From NCBI GenBank assembly GCA_937891425.1, contig CALAGD010000064.1, forward strand, positions 29,508 through 93,507: a stretch of DNA of 64,000 bases, given 5' to 3'. Positions 62,205 to 64,000 of the stretch are shown here, piece by piece (positions within the stretch are counted from its first letter, which is position 1; each line of letters opens with the position of its first letter). The position numbers and the translations under genes were made by a program. This DNA is from an uncultured Pigmentiphaga sp. (GTDB lineage Bacteria; Pseudomonadota; Gammaproteobacteria; Burkholderiales; Burkholderiaceae_B). The notes beneath the pieces were generated by a model, which saw nothing but the letters and a program-made list of their open reading frames with translations, searched no databases and was not told the DNA's origin.

Positions 62205-63761
62205 TCAGTTCTTGAACGCTTCAATCAGGGTACGCACATCACGCACGGAATCCTGCGCCTGAGTGGAGAGGCGGCTGGTTTCGTGGATTTGCCTGATCGC
62301 GTCCTGTGCACTCGTTTGCACATGACGCGAGACGCTTTGCAGTAGGCCGAGCAGCTCCAGATGGGTCGCGCTGGTCTGCTGGATGCTGTGGATCGCATCG
62401 AAGGATTTCTGGACGAAGCCCTGGGTGACGTCCATGTGCCGAGTAGTCTGGTCGATCTCCTCGACGGCGGCACGGATGGTGGATGCGACTGCCTCGACCA
62501 GCTGCTTGATGTGAGACGCTTCGGTTGCACTGCGCATGGCAAGGCTCCGCACTTCATTCGCCACCACCGCGAATCCCTTCCCGCCTTCGCCAACCCGGGC
62601 AGCTTCGACTGCTGCATTCAGGGCCAGCAGATTGGTCTGGAACGCGATGGTGTCGATGGTGCTGGCAATCCCTTCCACCTGCTGCGCGTCGGATTGCAGC
62701 TGATGCAGCTGCTCATGCAACGTCCGGATGGCCAGCAGACTCTGTTCGCTGGCGTCCTGGAGATCACGGCTCAACTGTGTCGTATGACGGCACTGACGGT
62801 CGTTCTCGTGGATCTGCTGTTCCAGTGTGGCAACCGCTTCGATGGCCGAATCGACCTGCTGAGCCTGCGTGCGGGCTGTATCGATCAGCAGTTGATTGTT
62901 CGACAGCAGATGGTGGTTGACGACGTAGGCCTGAAAACAGGTCTCGCGCAACTGCGACACGATCAGGCGGTAATTCACATGCAGCCTTCGCAGGGCATGG
63001 ATGAGCTCCCTCAGCTGCCCCGAACCCTTCAACATGAGGCTGTGTTGCAGATCTCCCTCGCCAAGCCGGTTGATATCCGCAATGATGCCATGAAGGGACC
63101 GGATGGCGATTCCGTGGATGCCAATGACCCCGAGGACGAAGAGCGCGGCGGCCCCCAGGTTCGCGCCCATCCCGCTGTACGGTTGACCTGCAGCCACCAG
63201 GCCGGCACCGGCGACCAGCGCCACGACGATGCAGAGACTCCAGATCAACAGCCAGAAACCCAAGGGTTGAGCGCGGGCGATGGCGCGCATGCGCTGGCTA
63301 AGGCTACGCCTAACCAGCTGCCCCTGGTGAAACGCATACTTGCCGGGATATCTGTTGAGGCGGTCGTACGCAGTCTGGGCATGCTCGATTGATTCGCGCG
63401 TGGGCTTGACGCGAATGGCGGTGTATCCCACGACCTGGCCGTCAACAGTTATGGGCGCAACGTTTGCAAGTACCCAGTAGTGGTCTCCGTTCTTGCACCG
63501 GTTCTTCACGATACCAGATCAGGAACGACCTGACTGGATCGTGCACCACAGATCGCGGAATACCTCTGGTGGAACATCAGCATGGCGCACGATATTCTGT
63601 GGCTCACCCAGGAGTTCTTCACGGCTGTATCCGCTGACCCGCACGAACGTGTTGTTCACATAGAGGATTTTTCCTCTGCGGTCAGTTTTCGAGATGATGA
63701 TGTCATCGTCTTCCAGTGGATACTCTAACTGAGTGACAGGACGAGATCTAGGCTTGACCAT
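62205..63761 (-). pseudogene. aer: Aer-like aerotaxis receptor interrupted by one in-frame stop
   Basis: A 519-codon receptor frame, close to the 506 residues of E. coli Aer. The N-terminal PAS domain (GYSREELLGEPQNIVRHADVP, later KNGDHYWVLANVAP) binds FAD in Aer; two membrane segments around codons 160-205, a HAMP-like part and the MCP signalling hairpin (IDTIAFQTNLLALNAAVEAARVGEGGKGFAVVANEVR) follow. A TGA at 63521-63519 stops translation after codon 80, inside the PAS domain. It lies exactly where Aer has tryptophan in its PW-(S/T)-GIVKNR motif, and the reading frame resumes without shift. The GTG at 63509 could restart translation but has no ribosome site. Confidence 0.85.
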
Positions 63762-63950
63762 GGGCGTTCGATACGAGTGGGTTATTGATCTCCGTTTCTT
63801 CGGTTTGCATATGCGAGGCCGTTTCCTGACAGATTTTGGTCATGACCTCATCGACAGCCCCGCCTAGTCCCGGACCGTATGCTGCGAGAAGATGAAACAA
63901 TATATCACTGACGGAATCGCGTTGTAACCCGCACGTTTCCTTTTGGCAAT
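63762..63950 (-). other. Region upstream of aer
   Basis: No gene was recognised. On the minus strand a frame without a proper start reads through most of the region and ends four bases inside aer in another frame; its ATG at about 63842 would give a 31-residue product after GAGG. It could be a short upstream frame of the aer message or chance. No similarity is recognised. Confidence 0.3.
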
Positions 63951-63986
63951 AAAAAAGCCCCGTACTGGATGAGTACGGGGCTTTTT
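63951..63986. terminator. Bidirectional rho-independent terminator
   Basis: A perfect 10-bp GC-rich stem (GCCCCGTACT at 63957-63966 and AGTACGGGGC at 63972-63981) with a 5-base loop, flanked by A6 on the left and T5 on the right. It works on either strand. It probably ends a gene that lies beyond the window edge. Confidence 0.85.
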
Positions 63987-64000
63987 GGTGTAGGTGAGGC

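Noticed and set aside
1..64000. CRISPR array, prophage, integron or insertion sequence
   Set aside because: No regularly spaced repeats, transposase, integrase or phage structural genes were seen anywhere in the window.

Overview
This 64 kb window looks like conserved chromosome from a GC-rich betaproteobacterium of the order Burkholderiales, most likely family Alcaligenaceae (Bordetella/Achromobacter relatives). The evidence is gene order and gene content read directly: der-hfq-hflX-hflK-hflC-hisZ-purA, rpsF-priB-rpsR-rplI, surE-pcm-nlpD, a BPSS1780-type membrane protein, hisZ, and an HpnD-like prenyltransferase. The genus cannot be fixed from sequence reading alone. No rRNA, tRNA, CRISPR array, prophage or intact insertion sequence was seen.

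Layout. 0-9.4 kb: tail of homoserine kinase, a membrane protein, UvrD helicase, two glycosyltransferases, an orphan amino-acid binding protein, RadA and alanine racemase. 9.7-17.9 kb: an HpnD-like synthase with altered aspartate motifs, an aminotransferase-hom-thrC operon, an Mth938-like protein, a Bcp-type peroxiredoxin and a PIN-PhoH protein. 18-25 kb: AI-2E-family membrane protein, DnaB, the rpsF-priB-rpsR-rplI operon, and a two-gene peroxide-defence unit (FAD disulfide reductase plus peroxiredoxin-glutaredoxin fusion). 25-31.5 kb: cbpA-cbpM, a LysR-regulator remnant, an RhlE-type RNA helicase behind a long leader, DAHP synthase (aroG) and an SMP-30-type protein. 31.5-47.5 kb: an unbroken minus-strand run ndk-rlmN-rodZ-ispG-hisS-yfgM-bamB-der-hfq-hflX-hflK-hflC-hisZ-purA-phosphoribosyltransferase. 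47.8-58.8 kb: a Bax-inhibitor-like protein, rlmD, an exonuclease, nlpD-pcm-surE, plsY, tsaD, a purine permease, proC and ubiA. 58.8-64 kb: dps, galE, a sugar transferase that begins surface-polysaccharide assembly, a probable solute-receptor remnant, and an aer-type aerotaxis receptor broken by one in-frame stop codon.

The most notable regulatory element was found outside the usual gene models. Upstream of aroG lies a 29-codon reading frame with eight Phe/Tyr codons in an eight-codon-wide cluster (residues 9-16, interrupted only by Gly), followed by a rho-independent terminator. The leader repeats the 3' arm of the terminator, so it can form a competing antiterminator. This is the architecture of a ribosome-stalling attenuator, here placed on the first step of aromatic amino-acid synthesis. 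It also appears to be leaderless, with no Shine-Dalgarno and a -10-like box directly before its ATG.

Other points worth a look are the degenerate catalytic motifs of the HpnD-like protein, the nonsense mutation in aer, two gene remnants, a leader of about 357 nt on the RNA helicase gene, and a possible leader terminator before hisZ.
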